Assembly (NCBI RefSeq): GCF_001039355.2
Contig: NW_019775703.1
Span: 175,836 to 232,117, forward strand
Reading direction: 5' to 3'
Length of the DNA: 56,282 bases
From: Lingula anatina
Taxonomy: Eukaryota > Brachiopoda > Lingulata > Lingulida > Lingulidae
Made by a program: the position numbers and the translations under genes. A model generated the notes under the pieces. That model made no database searches, was not told the DNA's origin, and saw only the letters and a list, made by a program, of their open reading frames with translations. Each line of letters opens with the position of its first letter. Within the stretch, counting starts at the first letter, position 1. Below are positions 1-22,718 of this stretch, one piece after another.

Positions 1-306
1 AGACCAGACCCTCTGCACGGTTCTGACTAAACAATTCAATTGTATCGATATACTGACATTGCTTATATTCCGCCTCTTCAAGTTAATAACTTGCACCTGT
101 AACCGTTAGATAATTGCCTGTATCTTGCCATATTCGAGGAAGACAGGAATAATATTTGCTGTACATGTACAAGACCAACAATACAATCCCATGGTACAGC
201 GGTTTTATACTCATTAGTCACATTATAAGTAGACCAGGCATTATAATTACCCAAGATTTGCCTACTTTTATTACTCTGAGTTAGGGGGTGACACTTCTTT
301 TGTCCA

Positions 307-381
<75 letters not shown>

Positions 382-761
382 CAATCACATTTGTTCATTA
401 GGTCCTTGTCTTTACCACATGCTTGTGAGTAACTGTATTCAAAATTAAAATCTCTGTGTAGATTGAAGTACAGCGTGTTGCAATGTTTATTTTATCAGTG
501 AGAAGTTGTCATAAACGAAAAAAAGATGGAGAAAAAAAATTGACATTTTCATAAACTTCCGTGAGGTCTGGAGAATTTGAAAGACATGATGCATGCAATC
601 TTGGCACCCTTTAGGAATCACTTATTTAGTCTAATGGCATTCAAGATGTGGGTGCAACGCAATAGCAAACGTCCATTTTTTTCACAAAATGTGTTTGGAG
701 AGCACATCTAACGCAATATGTGCTCTGCCAAGCAAAGCCTGGATAAATACGGTTCGAGTTG
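1..761. other. Intergenic, no gene seen; contains a (TA)n microsatellite
   Basis: AT-rich sequence with a pure TA dinucleotide tract at about 308-379. I see no supported exon, RNA gene or promoter. The short open frames here lack codon structure or family similarity. Confidence 0.6.
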
Positions 762-992
762 TTAAAAGCCCCTTTACACTGGACGGCGTCCTTTCTGCGT
801 TTTATAGTTCGGCCCTGTTTGAGAGTAAAAATAATAATAATACTTCACGTGCTGAGAACTGGCGGATCATTGAGCATTCATACTGCAACCAAAGCGATGC
901 TTGTACCTCGTTTCTACGACCACAGCGATGCCAGTTTCATGGTCGCACAAGGGACGCAGAAAGGACGCTGTCCAGTGTAAAGAGGGGTTAAG
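762..992. mobile_element. TTAA-flanked miniature inverted-repeat element
   Basis: Inverted arms lie at about 768-800 and 954-988. Both contain a CCTTTACACTGGAC-like or TCTTTACACTGGAC-like block followed by GTCCTTTCTGCGT, in opposite orientation. A TTAA lies directly outside each end (762-765 and 989-992), the target duplication typical of piggyBac- and Kolobok-type transposons. The interior of about 150 bp has no credible coding sequence, so this is a non-autonomous (MITE-like) copy. The family assignment is an inference from TTAA alone. Confidence 0.7.
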
Positions 993-1474
993 AGGTTGGA
1001 GTTGCTTTGAAATGTTCATCAGTGGGACAATTGCCCCCTCCCTCTCTAGCTTCAGAGGCACCCTCTTCTTCCACTTCAACTTCTCAGCATGTAATTTTAC
1101 ATGCAAAACTAGACAAAACAACACATTTTCCCAATCCTTGCCACGTCTGGACACGAGTAGATAAATAGATTGGTAAATAACATGAACTGCATTTTCTATC
1201 ATCTCTTTTCTGTTTATCGCGACAAAACGAGTTATAATCAAGCAAGCCTGACGAAAGACGTCCTTAGATCGATAAACCGTCGACATATTAAGATGTGACC
1301 AATATTTAGTAATTGTTTTGTAGTTTAAAATATTCATTTAAATGGTAAGACTAGAGGCAGCAAACTGGTGTTTACAACGCACGATTATGTGTAATGTCAC
1401 TTTAATAGCTTTGTCAACTTTTATAAAGATGTGTAACATTGAGTATCTGTTTCTTTATGAGATCTACCTTTGGA
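993..1474. other. Intergenic, no gene seen
   Basis: Ordinary AT-rich sequence between the miniature element and the 3' end of the minus-strand glycosyltransferase. Nothing supported beyond probable 3' flank of that gene. Confidence 0.5.
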
Positions 1475-2764
1475 CTAGTGGCCTGTAAGAGATCTGGCCC
1501 CAACTAAAATGCCTCTTTTCATACCTTCCTCCACACCTAACACTTTAAATGTTGTCTTATTTGGCATATTTATCCAGTGCACCAGAGTTGGGGTTTCAAT
1601 ACATCCCTGTCTTCTACATGCTTCTGTTTTAGTCACATTTCCGTTCAAGATACTCCAAACACGAAAAGTTGGAGCTTTGTGAATAGCCAGCGATTTCAAC
1701 AAACAACAAGGTCTTTGCAATATGCCAAAAGGCCTATAAGGCCAGAAATTCGGATTGTGTGTTAGTGTGATATTATTTTCCGTTGCTAGAGTTGACATGA
1801 AAACGTCCTCCACGAAAAGATGTTTCCAAAGCGAAGCATTGTGCAGACGGCGGATGACGTCATATGAAAAAAGTGACGCAAAGCCCGTAATGTATTCAGG
1901 ATAGCTTGTTTGGCTGAATTCCTCCCATGTCTGGTACCACTTACTGCCAGGATCACGGAAAACATATGATCCACGTCGAACAAGGAAGCCTGCGAAAATT
2001 TTTGTGGCCAAACGCTTAGGAAGTTGCCTTATATACCGCACTATTTCTTTGTATTGTGCTGTGACGTCATGGCCACATCGCAACACATACTTCGTGTTAG
2101 CGCAGTGCTCTATTGTCCATCGGAAAGCAAGAAGAGTCTTAAGTGTGTAATTCTTGTACGAATCTTCAAACGCAATCTTGATGATATCCCTGTGCCTAGC
2201 ACTCTCCAGCGTGATGTTTCTTTCTATAGAGGCATTCTCGGTGCGGCCTACAATGAAAACAGTTCTTATGCGTTTCCCATCATATGCCCTGACTCTTCCA
2301 GTTGTTTCACGCATCATCCATCTTGCATTGGATTCTCTTGGATCAGAAATAACCAGGACCAATAAATATGGCCCATTGGCGTGGTCACATGGCTCGTTGA
2401 TGACGTAAGCATATCTTTTAGTGTGATACCAGAGGTATTCTTTACGTGTCTGCTTTATGAACGTGCATACAGACTCTTCTAGCATGCATGTGGAGTTTTT
2501 TAACTCATTGATTCCGACTACCAAGCTACTGTCGATAACGTGTTGCTGTTTACTTGTTAACGTTTCTTGGGTAAAAAAGATGGCGTAACAAACCCAAGCC
2601 AGCAATAAAATCATTATAAAACGCAGTGGTCCTTTCCGGACATAGCGGAATACTTTATAACTATCCATCCCTCGCGGTGAATGTACTTTGGGTTGATACA
2701 CTATACTACAGCTGTCCTCAAGGAAAGTATCACCCTGTCCAATGTTGTTATCTACAAGTACCAT
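1475..2764 (-). CDS. Beta-1,3-galactosyltransferase-like type II membrane protein (GT31 family), DxD motif degenerate
   Basis: Intronless frame of 429 residues. One hydrophobic segment (about residues 48-66, FIMILLLAWVCYAIFF) follows a basic stretch, the layout of a Golgi type II glycosyltransferase with a lumenal catalytic domain. GT31-like blocks appear in order: the RWMMRETTG region (family RxxIRxTW), RTVFIVGRTEN, then RHRDIIKIAFEDSYKNYTLK (family GDIIxxDFxDSYxNLTLK), YVLRCGHDVTA, and VEDVFMS near the C-terminal third (family EDVYVG). N-glycosylation sequons are frequent. Where the family has the metal-binding DDD, this protein has GHD, so catalysis is uncertain. The first ATG is at 2764. 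A second in-frame ATG (2668, starting MDSYK) is conserved in the neighbouring copy and may be the true start. The acceptor and donor sugars cannot be predicted. It pairs with a damaged copy about 3 kb away. Confidence 0.8.
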   Translation of the reverse strand: MVLVDNNIGQGDTFLEDSCSIVYQPKVHSPRGMDSYKVFRYVRKGPLRFIMILLLAWVCYAIFFTQETLTSKQQHVIDSSLVVGINELKNSTCMLEESVCTFIKQTRKEYLWYHTKRYAYVINEPCDHANGPYLLVLVISDPRESNARWMMRETTGRVRAYDGKRIRTVFIVGRTENASIERNITLESARHRDIIKIAFEDSYKNYTLKTLLAFRWTIEHCANTKYVLRCGHDVTAQYKEIVRYIRQLPKRLATKIFAGFLVRRGSYVFRDPGSKWYQTWEEFSQTSYPEYITGFASLFSYDVIRRLHNASLWKHLFVEDVFMSTLATENNITLTHNPNFWPYRPFGILQRPCCLLKSLAIHKAPTFRVWSILNGNVTKTEACRRQGCIETPTLVHWINMPNKTTFKVLGVEEGMKRGILVGARSLTGH

Positions 2765-3136
2765 TTACTAGCATAAGCGCGTATGTGATTTGTGGTTGTC
2801 ACCCTTTCAACTCAGCTGTAATACCTTCCAATGAGGTTTGGTGATCGCTCACTCTTTTCTCTTCAGATGGGTACAAGAGTCCGCTGTGAGCATTTGTCTT
2901 CTGGTCACGGGGCACGAACGTGGGCGTTTACAGCTTCTGCAGTATTCAGGCACACGTGTATATGTGTACAATCGTACAAATGAAGTCCAAAACAAGTCTT
3001 TTACGAGAGATGATACCTGAAGCATTTGAATTACCTGGGTTGACAACTGCTCACCGATGTGTTTTCCCGGGTTTGTTCACACTACGACTTTTGGGCATGG
3101 GGGTTTTCTGCTGCTGTCCTGACGAAGTTGAGAGCT

Positions 3137-3286
3137 GGGCCCCGTATCTCGAAAGCATCGCGTATTGCGAATCGCTATATCAAATAGAGGCTACAATGTA
3201 TGATATGGAAAGAGTATGGGCGAGTTATGGAATCGAGACGCTTGCGCACGTGCGCAACATAGCGAAGCTTTCGAGATACGGGCCCC
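3137..3286. mobile_element. 150-bp terminal-inverted-repeat element, copy 1
   Basis: The ends are inverted repeats: GGGCCCCGTATCTCGAAAGC at the left and its near-perfect reverse complement at the right (about 20-25 bp). An internal palindrome GCGCACGTGCGC lies near the right arm. A second copy of exactly the same length sits in reverse orientation at 40263-40412, with about ten differences counted by eye. Too short to encode anything; MITE-like. I could not define a target-site duplication. Confidence 0.8.
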
Positions 3287-3443
3287 TGTTCGACATTCTT
3301 TGAAGGATACCTTTACATTATACAACTTGATAACAGTAATGTAGTAGGTGTTTTGGCTTTTTGAAACTTTACATTACTTCTAATGTACTCAAAGGCAATA
3401 TAGTGAACAATGTTAATTTATTAAAAGTAACAAAACGGATATT

Positions 3444-3516
3444 GGCCCGACTGGGGCTCGAACCCAGGACATTCGCGTTATTAGCACGACGCTCTAACCG
3501 ACTGAGCTATCAGGCC
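3444..3516 (-). tRNA. tRNA-Ile (anticodon AAT), copy 1
   Basis: The minus strand folds into a complete 73-nt cloverleaf. The acceptor is GGCCTGA with TCGGGCC, the D arm GCTC/GAGC, the anticodon stem TCGTG/CGCGA with loop CTAATAA (anticodon AAT, read as IAU), and the T arm CTGGG-TTCGAGC-CCCAG. Both pol III internal promoter boxes are intact. A T4 run (plus-strand A run at 3432-3435) follows 8 nt downstream as terminator. There is no intron. Identical over 73 nt to the copy at 6723-6795. Confidence 0.96.
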
Positions 3517-4512
3517 AGATATTTACGAAGGTGTGCGAGAAAAATAAAGTGTTAAAGAACAAAAACTCCAGTTTGATTTTCCAAGGAGTTATAAAGAGAA
3601 GGCCTTCTCTTTATAACTTCTTGGATTTTCAGAATCTATTCCTAAGTAATCATCAATATTTCAGTTACAGAGTCTGATCACGAGAGAGTCCTACCTACAG
3701 AGTCCAACTATGATCCGAGAGAGTAAGAAATTGTTTAAAAAAAGATAGTAAAGCAAAGAAATGCTAGCGTGCTATGCATCTTAAACTGCTTATCTTCTTC
3801 AATGAATAGAGATGTTCCCAATCATATCAATCTTCTAAGATTACAAAAATAAAAAGATTTTTGACTTTGCTTTCAAATTATCAGGTTGGTTAATATGTAA
3901 AGACTTGAGGAAACGTCATTAGTTGGATTTTACAGGTACAGCCCAACTACGGCGCAAAAATTCAACGGCCTGTTTTGTAGATTTACAAAAGGGCTACTGG
4001 ATAGCAATGAAGTCACATCCGTGAATTTAGATAACGCAAAAGAGAATTAGCACAAAGAAAAATCACATAACGAAAGGATTTAGATATCATTGACATCGAT
4101 TCATTAAGCTTAAATTAATCACTCTTAACATTTACATAACTCGTATAAAACCTTATGCATATTTTACAAGCCCTTGCTATGATGACAGAATAGCACCCAT
4201 TTTTTATTATTTTTTGGTAATATGCTTAAGGCTCAGCATTATGTATCACTTCAAGTGATGTTGGACAAATGGCGATTTCAGAAACTAGTGAACGGCCTCT
4301 TTAATGCTTCTGTTACATTTTCTGTGATGCCAATCCTTTAGTCTTTGTCATAATTTTCCTTTGAACATTGATTTTACAGGTATAATTCGAACTCCGAACC
4401 GCCTTACAATATATTTTTGCCTACCATTTTTCGTTGCTAACATTTTCAATCGACTATATCAGACATTTGGTTCAGATGGTCTTTTTCTTAGTCTTTTTCG
4501 CCGAGTGCCTTG
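3517..4512. other. Intergenic between the two GT31 units, no gene seen
   Basis: AT-rich spacer. No exon, RNA gene or repeat family could be supported apart from a short foldback near 3583-3622 (AAGGAGTTATAAAGAGAAGG with a downstream CCTTCTCTTTATAACTTCTT). Confidence 0.5.
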
Positions 4513-5583
4513 TTATTTTGGGGTAACAAAGCATCCCTGCCTTCCACATGCCTCTGTTTTACTCCGATTCCCATTCAAAGCACTCCAGACTCGAAAATTT
4601 GGTGCTCGGTGAATAGCCAAAGAGCTGAGCAAACAGCATTCTCTTTCCAGTAATTTGTCAGAGCCATATTGCCAAAAATTCGGATTGTGTGTAAGTGTAA
4701 TATTATTTTCCGTTGCTAAAGAGGACGTAAAAATGTCCTCCATGAAAAGATGTTTCCAAAGCGAGGCATAGTGAATACGACGAATGACGTCAAATGAAAA
4801 GAGTGACGCAAAACCTAAAATATATGCAGGATATGTGTCTTGGCTGAACTCTTCCCGTGACTGGTACCATTTGCCGTGAGGGTCACGAAACACGGGTGTT
4901 CCTTTTCGAATAAGTTTGCCGGCAAAAAGGTTTGATGCCAAATTTGAAGGAAGTTCACTTACGTATTGCACAATTTCTTTGTAATGTGCCGTGATATCAT
5001 GGCCACATCGCAAGACATAACTCACATTAGCGCAGTGCTCTATGGTCCATCGAAAAGCAAGAAGAGCCTTGAGTGTATAATTCTTGTATGAATCGTCAAA
5101 CGCTATCTTGATGATATCCCTGTGCCTAGCACTCTCCAGCGTAATATTTCTTTCTATAGAGGCATTCTCAGTGCGGCCTACAATGAAAACGGTTCTTATG
5201 CGTTTCCCGTCATATGACTTGACTGTTCCAGTTGTTTCACGAATCATCCATCTTGCCTTGAAATTTCTGGGATCAGAAATAACCAGGACTAATAAATATG
5301 GCCCGTTGGCGTGGTCACATGGCTCGTTGATAACGTAGTCATATCTTTTTATGTGATACCAGAGATAGATATCCTTTACGTGTCTGCTTTATGAAGGTGC
5401 ATACAGGCACTTCTAGCATGCATGTGGAGTTTTTAAACTCATTGATTCCGATTTCCAAACTGCTGTCGATAACTTGCTGTTTACTTGTAATAAAATCGTA
5501 TAGCAAACCCAAGCCAGCAATACAATCAATGTTAAAAGCAACAGCCCTTTCCGGACACAGCGGGATGTTTTGTAACTATCCAT
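4513..5583 (-). pseudogene. Damaged second copy of the GT31 galactosyltransferase-like gene
   Basis: Clearly homologous to the copy at 1475-2764 in the same orientation. The catalytic region from MIRETTG (5247) to the stop at 4513 is open (244 residues) and shares its blocks, including YVLRCGHDIT and MEDIFTSSLA. Upstream the frame is broken twice by comparison with copy 1: a 4-base insertion near 5365-5370 that creates a stop, and a deletion near 5485-5505 just after the membrane-anchor region. The conserved start (ATG at 5583, MDSYK) therefore runs into a stop after about 60 codons. The C-terminus also ends about 35 residues earlier than in copy 1. A shorter protein starting at 5247 would lack the anchor. 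Most likely a decaying duplicate. Confidence 0.75.
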
Positions 5584-6722
5584 TGCTCTTATTGACGTAC
5601 ATGCACTTTGGTTTGATACATTTTCCTGCAGCTATTCTCAAGCAAAGTACCAGAACCACCCTTTAAAATGTTACCCTTACACGGACCATGTACAAGTATA
5701 AACGTATAGTGCTTTGGCTGTCACCATTTCAACCCAGTTATTACGCCGTAAGCTTACTTACCCTGCAGGTTGTCCTTAATTGCGCCCTTTCGAGGTAGGA
5801 ATGAAAAAATAACATTGTCGTCCGTACGGTGTTCCGTTCATTTGAACAATAGTACCCTGCCCGGCTCGGTAGAGTTATTATTGTGCTTGACTTTCTGCTA
5901 ACAAAAAAACTCTTTGTTGTAAAGCAAATTACTTACACTTTTGCTAATCACAGAAAACAATTAAAGCGGAATCAAAAGAGTAAAATGACAGAGAGTTATT
6001 GTCAAGTAACATCTTTGCTTGCTAAGATAAAGATCGTAGCTGAGAGTGGTGTGCAATTAAGTGATCGCCAAAGCGCTAAGGTTACGGTCGGGATAAGATA
6101 TAAACTCCTAAATTGCATGTTTTAGATAGTTGTTAAGCTAGGTAAATGATAACTTTTTGGTAAACTCTACGGGAACGGGTGTTTTAAGGGAAAATAGGTT
6201 TGGAAACGCATATATTTAACAATGTTGGTCGAATCTCAAATGTTTTGACAGGTATTTTTATGGTAGAAATTGATGCTTAACACATATGTGACAACTTTTT
6301 TTCACATCAACCATGTAGCTCGGTAAAATGACGATTTTCAAAATGGCAGACAAGAGTTTCGTCATCAGCAATAAAATGGCCCATGGTCTGTAATATGTCT
6401 TTTATTTAGAGTTGTAAAATCTATTTTCTTATGCTGGTACATAATGCCTATAATTTTTTTTTCTAATATGCCCATCTACGCACGTGGTTTTCGTTCCCTC
6501 TGATATCAGTGACTTCTAAAGTAGAGTACAAAGTATGAGTGCCACACCATTTAGACACGGTACTTGTGCGCCTCGTCAGAAAGGTTTACCTAGTTTGTAT
6601 TCGTTGTTCGTCGTTTGCATATCATTACTTATATTATATTGTGGATTATCTAACTGGACAACACACTATCTAAAGCAATTTATTTTTCAGTCTGCATATG
6701 AGTAAAAATAAAAAGACGCACT
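5584..6722. other. Intergenic, 5' flank of the GT31 copy and spacer
   Basis: The first hundred or so bases resemble the 5' flank of the intact GT31 copy, showing that the duplication extends beyond the coding region. An 80-codon open frame at 5883-6125 has no recognisable features. Nothing else supported. Confidence 0.5.
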
Positions 6723-6795
6723 GGCCCGACTGGGGCTCGAACCCAGGACATTCGCGTTATTAGCACGACGCTCTAACCGACTGAGCTATCAGGCC
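6723..6795 (-). tRNA. tRNA-Ile (anticodon AAT), copy 2
   Basis: Same 73-nt cloverleaf as 3444-3516, base for base, with anticodon AAT. It has its own pol III terminator (T5 on the minus strand; plus-strand A run at 6710-6714). The flanks differ from copy 1 outside the tRNA, so the perfect identity reflects selection or gene conversion rather than very recent duplication. Lies upstream of the damaged GT31 copy, as copy 1 lies upstream of the intact one. Confidence 0.96.
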
Positions 6796-9125
6796 CTATT
6801 TGTCGCTTTAGGTTATCACCTAAATATTCTGAATGTGATGTCTTGCTTTATCAAAAGACGTATTGTTTTATTTAATATCCACCAATACATCTAAGGCTTG
6901 ATGATAAATACATAAATAAAATTCCTTAAATAACCTACATTATTGATCCGACATTGTACCGAGTACACCACGAGCTAAAACCATCAGCTTCAATATACAG
7001 TATTATTACTATATCTATATTTATTTTTCTATAAGATTCATACTGTACAAATGCCTTTGCCGAGTCATGAGTGCTCTCTGAAACTTCCCATCGTTTACAA
7101 GGTCATGTAATATGAGTGAAATTTCGCAGACCCCTTTTCATGAAAATAAACAGCTTAAGTTGTGAATAATTAAACAGAAAAGATCAGCCATCTTGGACAA
7201 TGCTCGTTCAGATCCTTGAAAATTATCTTTAGGCGTATCAGGCAAGGAAGCCGTAATGATGGTGTAATGAGAACAACCCTATATATATTAGCACTGATAT
7301 GACTCATCTCTGACAGAAATTACCGCTGTTGATAATGTGATGTAAAGAGATGCGTTCACGAAAGCAAAAATAAACGCATTCTATATTACGTTACACAGTA
7401 GAATTAGACAACTACTAATAATTTCACAGCTCAGCGCCTCATAACCACTAGAACTGTACATTCTGTTCAATCAGGTGGGTTACTGCTTGGCTGGATGCTA
7501 CCTGACTACGATAAAGTACATATGAATAAGACGTTTCAGAACCCTTCATTTTTGCGCGTGTGAACTCACCTCCGTATTGTTGTATATGGATGGTGCTGCA
7601 ATGTTATCTGCATATAATGGTGAGTAACGCCGGGTAGGTCGGATTCAAAGCGAATTTAGGAAATACCGTTTTAGTTTAAATTTCACTAAGAAGAAGCTAG
7701 ATTCCCCCTCACTTTGTTCCCCTTTGGTGAATCCCATCATAGCTCATCTCGGCCTGACTCGGGTGTACAGCCGATTTACGGGGGGGGGTTCGTGATCAAT
7801 CGTGTAATTAATGAAGTCCGACCTAACATTTCGCTTAACCAAAAACCGTTCTGAACGCGGTCTGTTTGTTTATGAGTAACTGATCGTGACGGTTAACGGT
7901 AAGTGATTGAAAATACATTGAACTAGTCATACCAAGCGCACCAATTATCCGCAAAATGCAGAGCGTATCTAACATATTCATTTCGGTTGCTCTAGGAAGG
8001 TGGTCTTTACCAGTCTTTTCTTAAGCTTGCATTTCTATATAGATCATATGAGAACAAAGGGACCAATACTAAAAATAAATACTAGACATCAAAGATACTC
8101 AACCACAAAGTCAGATAAGCAGGCCAGAAAACAAGCAAACGTCTTATACAACCGGACAGATAGACAGATGTGCAATTAGACAGATTGGTAGACAGACAGA
8201 CAAGAAGACGGGACGGGCAGACACATAGGAAAACAGAAAAATATACATGCATGGGATTACTTGTACGTCGTATCTTTTGATAAAATATACAATACTATTA
8301 TACGCTATCTGTTTGATAAAGGACTATTATTGGCGGCTTGTGTTTATTTATTAACAATTGCAGCGAAATAGGTACATGTATAAATAAGATAACAGCTAGT
8401 TTGAACTTAGGACGGGTCATGATTAAGTCCCCGCGTTTATAATATTAATTAGACAGTAGATGCTTCAGTCTTCAGGCCATTTGATTCTCTCTCTCTCTTC
8501 GTGAGTGTGCGTGTGTTTATATCTGTGTGTGCGTGGTAGTGCGAGTGCACTCATGATTCTGTCTCCCAATTATGAATTAATTTGCTGCGTTCTCTATCAT
8601 TCAATAAACAAAGCTCTGTATTTTTGTTTACGTTTACAATGGCATTCTATGCAATCTTATCGTTTTCATCTATCTCACAATATTGAAACAAGACTATTAT
8701 TTTAGACTGTGTCATCCTCCGTGTAACAGTCTGTACGAAGTCCTACAACACGCGTGATAGCACGCACACAGAAACCTTCACACTTACATGCAAGCAGACA
8801 CGCTCGCATATGAGAATGTACAACATTAATGAGCGCGTCTTTGTCCTTAAGCGCACGCCTGTGCTCCCATTTCACAGATTTCACCTTTCTTCCTGTGTTT
8901 TCTACTTCCATCAATTCTGGCAATAAAAATATGCACAAGGACATATTTTCAGCTGTGTGAGTTATTGATGATAAATCAATCAAAACCTTGGCCTGAAATC
9001 CATATGCATCTTTTTTCTGCTGCACAATGCATAACCACTTATCAAATAAAAGATAAACGTCCCGTATACTTTTGTATGTTAATCTTCACCGATGACCCGC
9101 CCCTCCTCGACAGTCTGTTGAGTGA
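6796..9125. other. Intergenic, upstream of alpha-tubulin; no gene seen
   Basis: About 2.3 kb without a supportable exon. It contains a G run (7780-7789), an AGACAGA-rich stretch around 8155-8225 and TG-rich sequence near 8500. Open frames at 8505-8705 and 8702-9025 have no family similarity. Confidence 0.5.
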
Positions 9126-9300
9126 TGACGTCATGCTCAGATACTAGCGCCCAGCGGTATAAAAACTCTTCCTGCACGTGCGCTCCTCAGTCTCGAGCGT
9201 TGTCTGAAGTGCGTTACACTGCTTTGAGACGACTGCTTTTCTTACAGGAAGTCCTCCTTTGAAGATTCAGTGAGCACAACAGAAGTCACACCAAGGCAAA
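9126..9300 (+). promoter_or_regulatory. Alpha-tubulin core promoter: CRE, TATA box, 5' UTR
   Basis: A perfect cAMP-response element TGACGTCA at 9126-9133 lies 24 bp upstream of a strong TATA box (TATAAAAA, 9158-9165). A CACGTG E-box lies just after it (about 9175-9180). Transcription would then start near 9188-9195, giving a 5' UTR of about 110 nt before the ATG at 9301 (context GGCAAAATGG). A second perfect TGACGTCA sits inside intron 1 at 14195-14202. The start site is inferred from TATA spacing. Confidence 0.75.
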
Positions 9301-20431
<11,131 letters not shown>

Positions 20432-22635
20432 AAATTTGATCTCGGGGACCCTCGCCCCCACCTTCTTCCCACCTGCAAGTGGCTCTTGATTGAGATATGT
20501 AACTCCTAAGTTGCGCTTCTCTCCCTGAGAACATTGCGTATACAAACAATGTATTTCCGTGTAATTCACCTGTAAACAACATATCTAATTATTTATTTCG
20601 TTTACTGTGCTATGGCTTACGCAATCACCCTGGATTTCTTAGTATTTTGCAAAACCGTGTTTGTTAATACTGTAGTGATTTTTAACAAGCGGAGCAATCA
20701 AGGCATAGCGGGTGTAAGTAAGAAGCACTCTATGGTAACGGGTTAGATCGCGTTATCGATACTTTTCAATTCATACCCGTCTGCATTCATTCAAAATTCT
20801 GTATTTTTAAAAAAGCTACTGTATATCATTTTAACCATCTCTCCACACTCATTCTTGACTTTCGAGGCATTTTACAATCTGGGAATTAAAGTGTTTTGAA
20901 CTTGACATATCTATGACATATACAGTAATTGGTATCCGCCACAAAACTGGTATTTTGGAAACACAAAATGCACCCCTTATGCCTTAGAGTGCCAAGAGCT
21001 TGGAATTCGGGGTATATCAACTTAGAAAAAGCGATCAATATTATTGATGCCATTTGTGCCAAAAATGTATATAGACTTGTAGCGAACCGATAGATGTCAT
21101 TTTCCTGAATCATGGACGCTATTTTATAGGGAAATGGACCCAAAACAAAAACGAATACTTTCGCTGCTGGGCTTTGTGCAATGGTATATTTCTCTGTTAC
21201 AGTGTTCTACGTTTGTTATCTGAGTTCGTCTCAGGTTCTGAAGTGGGAATTGATGCATTAGAAATCACTCAGGCTTGAGCCATCGGTATCAATCTGATCA
21301 TAAAGAAATAAAGAATATTTGTAACTCCTTTATATTGTGCTGTGTTGTTCTAGTATTGTTCAAGAAATAAAATTTGATCAAACATGTTAACAACCTGAAA
21401 ATATATTTCCTTTGTGTCCCATAAATAACAATAAAAAATAATGCCAGGATCGACAGACAAAATTTTCATCTCCATTTGCTTATTATATGAGAACAGCAAT
21501 GATATTATTTACATTTTATTTTAATGGGAGGGGGCGTCAAGTCAGTGTAAGTGCTTTGATCTGATCTAAACCGACGTAAATAATATGGCATACCAATTAA
21601 AAGAATAGGACAAACTCAAGTATGATGTTCGAAATTTGGTCATATTTGTTAAAGGTCCCTCTGTTAAAAGAGGTGAAGTAGTTTAGTGATAAACATTAAA
21701 AAATATTGAGCAATGATATTTACGTAATGTTTGAAAAATCTACCAGTAAAGCACTGAAATTTCCCCAGAGCCACACTAGTGCACATGGACGCAAAACGTC
21801 TACCAGACTGAGTGGCTGCCACTTGTCGTGAAGTACAAAATTATGACGTTCTACGGCTTGTCACAGGGATGCATCTTTGGCATGTTGAATGCTTATTTTT
21901 ATTATTCATGCTTGGTGACAGTTAATTGATGTCCAGATGGTGCGTTTTACTGACGTAGTAGAGACCTGTATAAATTAGTATACTTTTCTGAATTGGGGTG
22001 GGGGGGGGGGGGGGTATATCTCCTGAATAGAGGCAATTCATCTGGATAGCCTCATTCCCTGATAAAGATGCTTAAATCAGACATTGAAATATTGAAGCTA
22101 AACAATTTCAATGTTAACAGTTGATTGAATATAAATAACTTTATTTTTCTTACTCCAAATTTTGGAAGGTCATCTCATGCAATATTTTGGTTCAAGTAAT
22201 GTTAACTAGAAAAGAACGGGCGTGTACATTTAAGAATTCACTTTATCCTTCATTTCATTTTAATTAGATATCTCCACATGCAATTTTGGTAATTTTTAAT
22301 CAACAGCTATATTGCTCTGACAAATAGAGATTTATGCAGGATAGTATCAAACGCACTACAGTACAGTTCACTAATATATATACATCTAATACGCTGGTGC
22401 CTGTATGTCTGTCTTCAGAAGGTTGTCAGTACATGAGAATTATTTTATCATTTCCAAATAGACAGTTATTTCATCCCGTGCCATAATTTGATTGAAATTT
22501 TCTCCGAGGCAGGGCTTACCTCTTTCGTAAGTGTCTATCGAGCTGCTGTCATCGTCTACATTTTCCCAGAAAGACTCGCCACCTGAGCACGTAAACGAAG
22601 GCGTGTCATTCACATGGGTATTTCCTGGTCACTGA
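20432..22635. other. Alpha-tubulin 3' UTR and intergenic spacer
   Basis: The first 450-900 bp are probably tubulin 3' UTR (poly(A) signals near 20885, 21306 and 21365). The rest is AT-rich with a near-continuous G run at about 21994-22014 that could form a G-quadruplex. No gene seen. Confidence 0.55.
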
Positions 22636-22641
22636 TATAAA
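22636..22641 (+). promoter_or_regulatory. TATA box of the vWD-domain gene
   Basis: TATAAA placed about 83 bp upstream of the chosen ATG (22719). A start site about 30 bp downstream would put an upstream in-frame ATG at 22671 at the very 5' end of the transcript, which supports the later ATG that begins the signal peptide. Confidence 0.55.
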
Positions 22642-22718
22642 CATACGGTTCCAGAACTGGCAAGAGCATTTTGAGAGCCAGAACGAAAGGAGCAGATCTA
22701 GAACAACAAGGAGCCAAA

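Noticed and set aside
867-1337. 156-codon minus-strand open frame
   Set aside because: It overlaps the inverted-repeat element and has no family similarity or codon structure.
1854-1861. CRE-like TGACGTCA inside the GT31 coding region
   Set aside because: It is within the conserved coding sequence and there is no promoter context.
5883-6125. 80-codon open frame with plausible amino-acid composition
   Set aside because: No homolog recalled, no promoter or splice context; kept only as a note.
22671-22718. Upstream in-frame ATG for the vWD protein
   Set aside because: It would bury the signal peptide 16 residues inside the protein and lies about at the expected transcription start.
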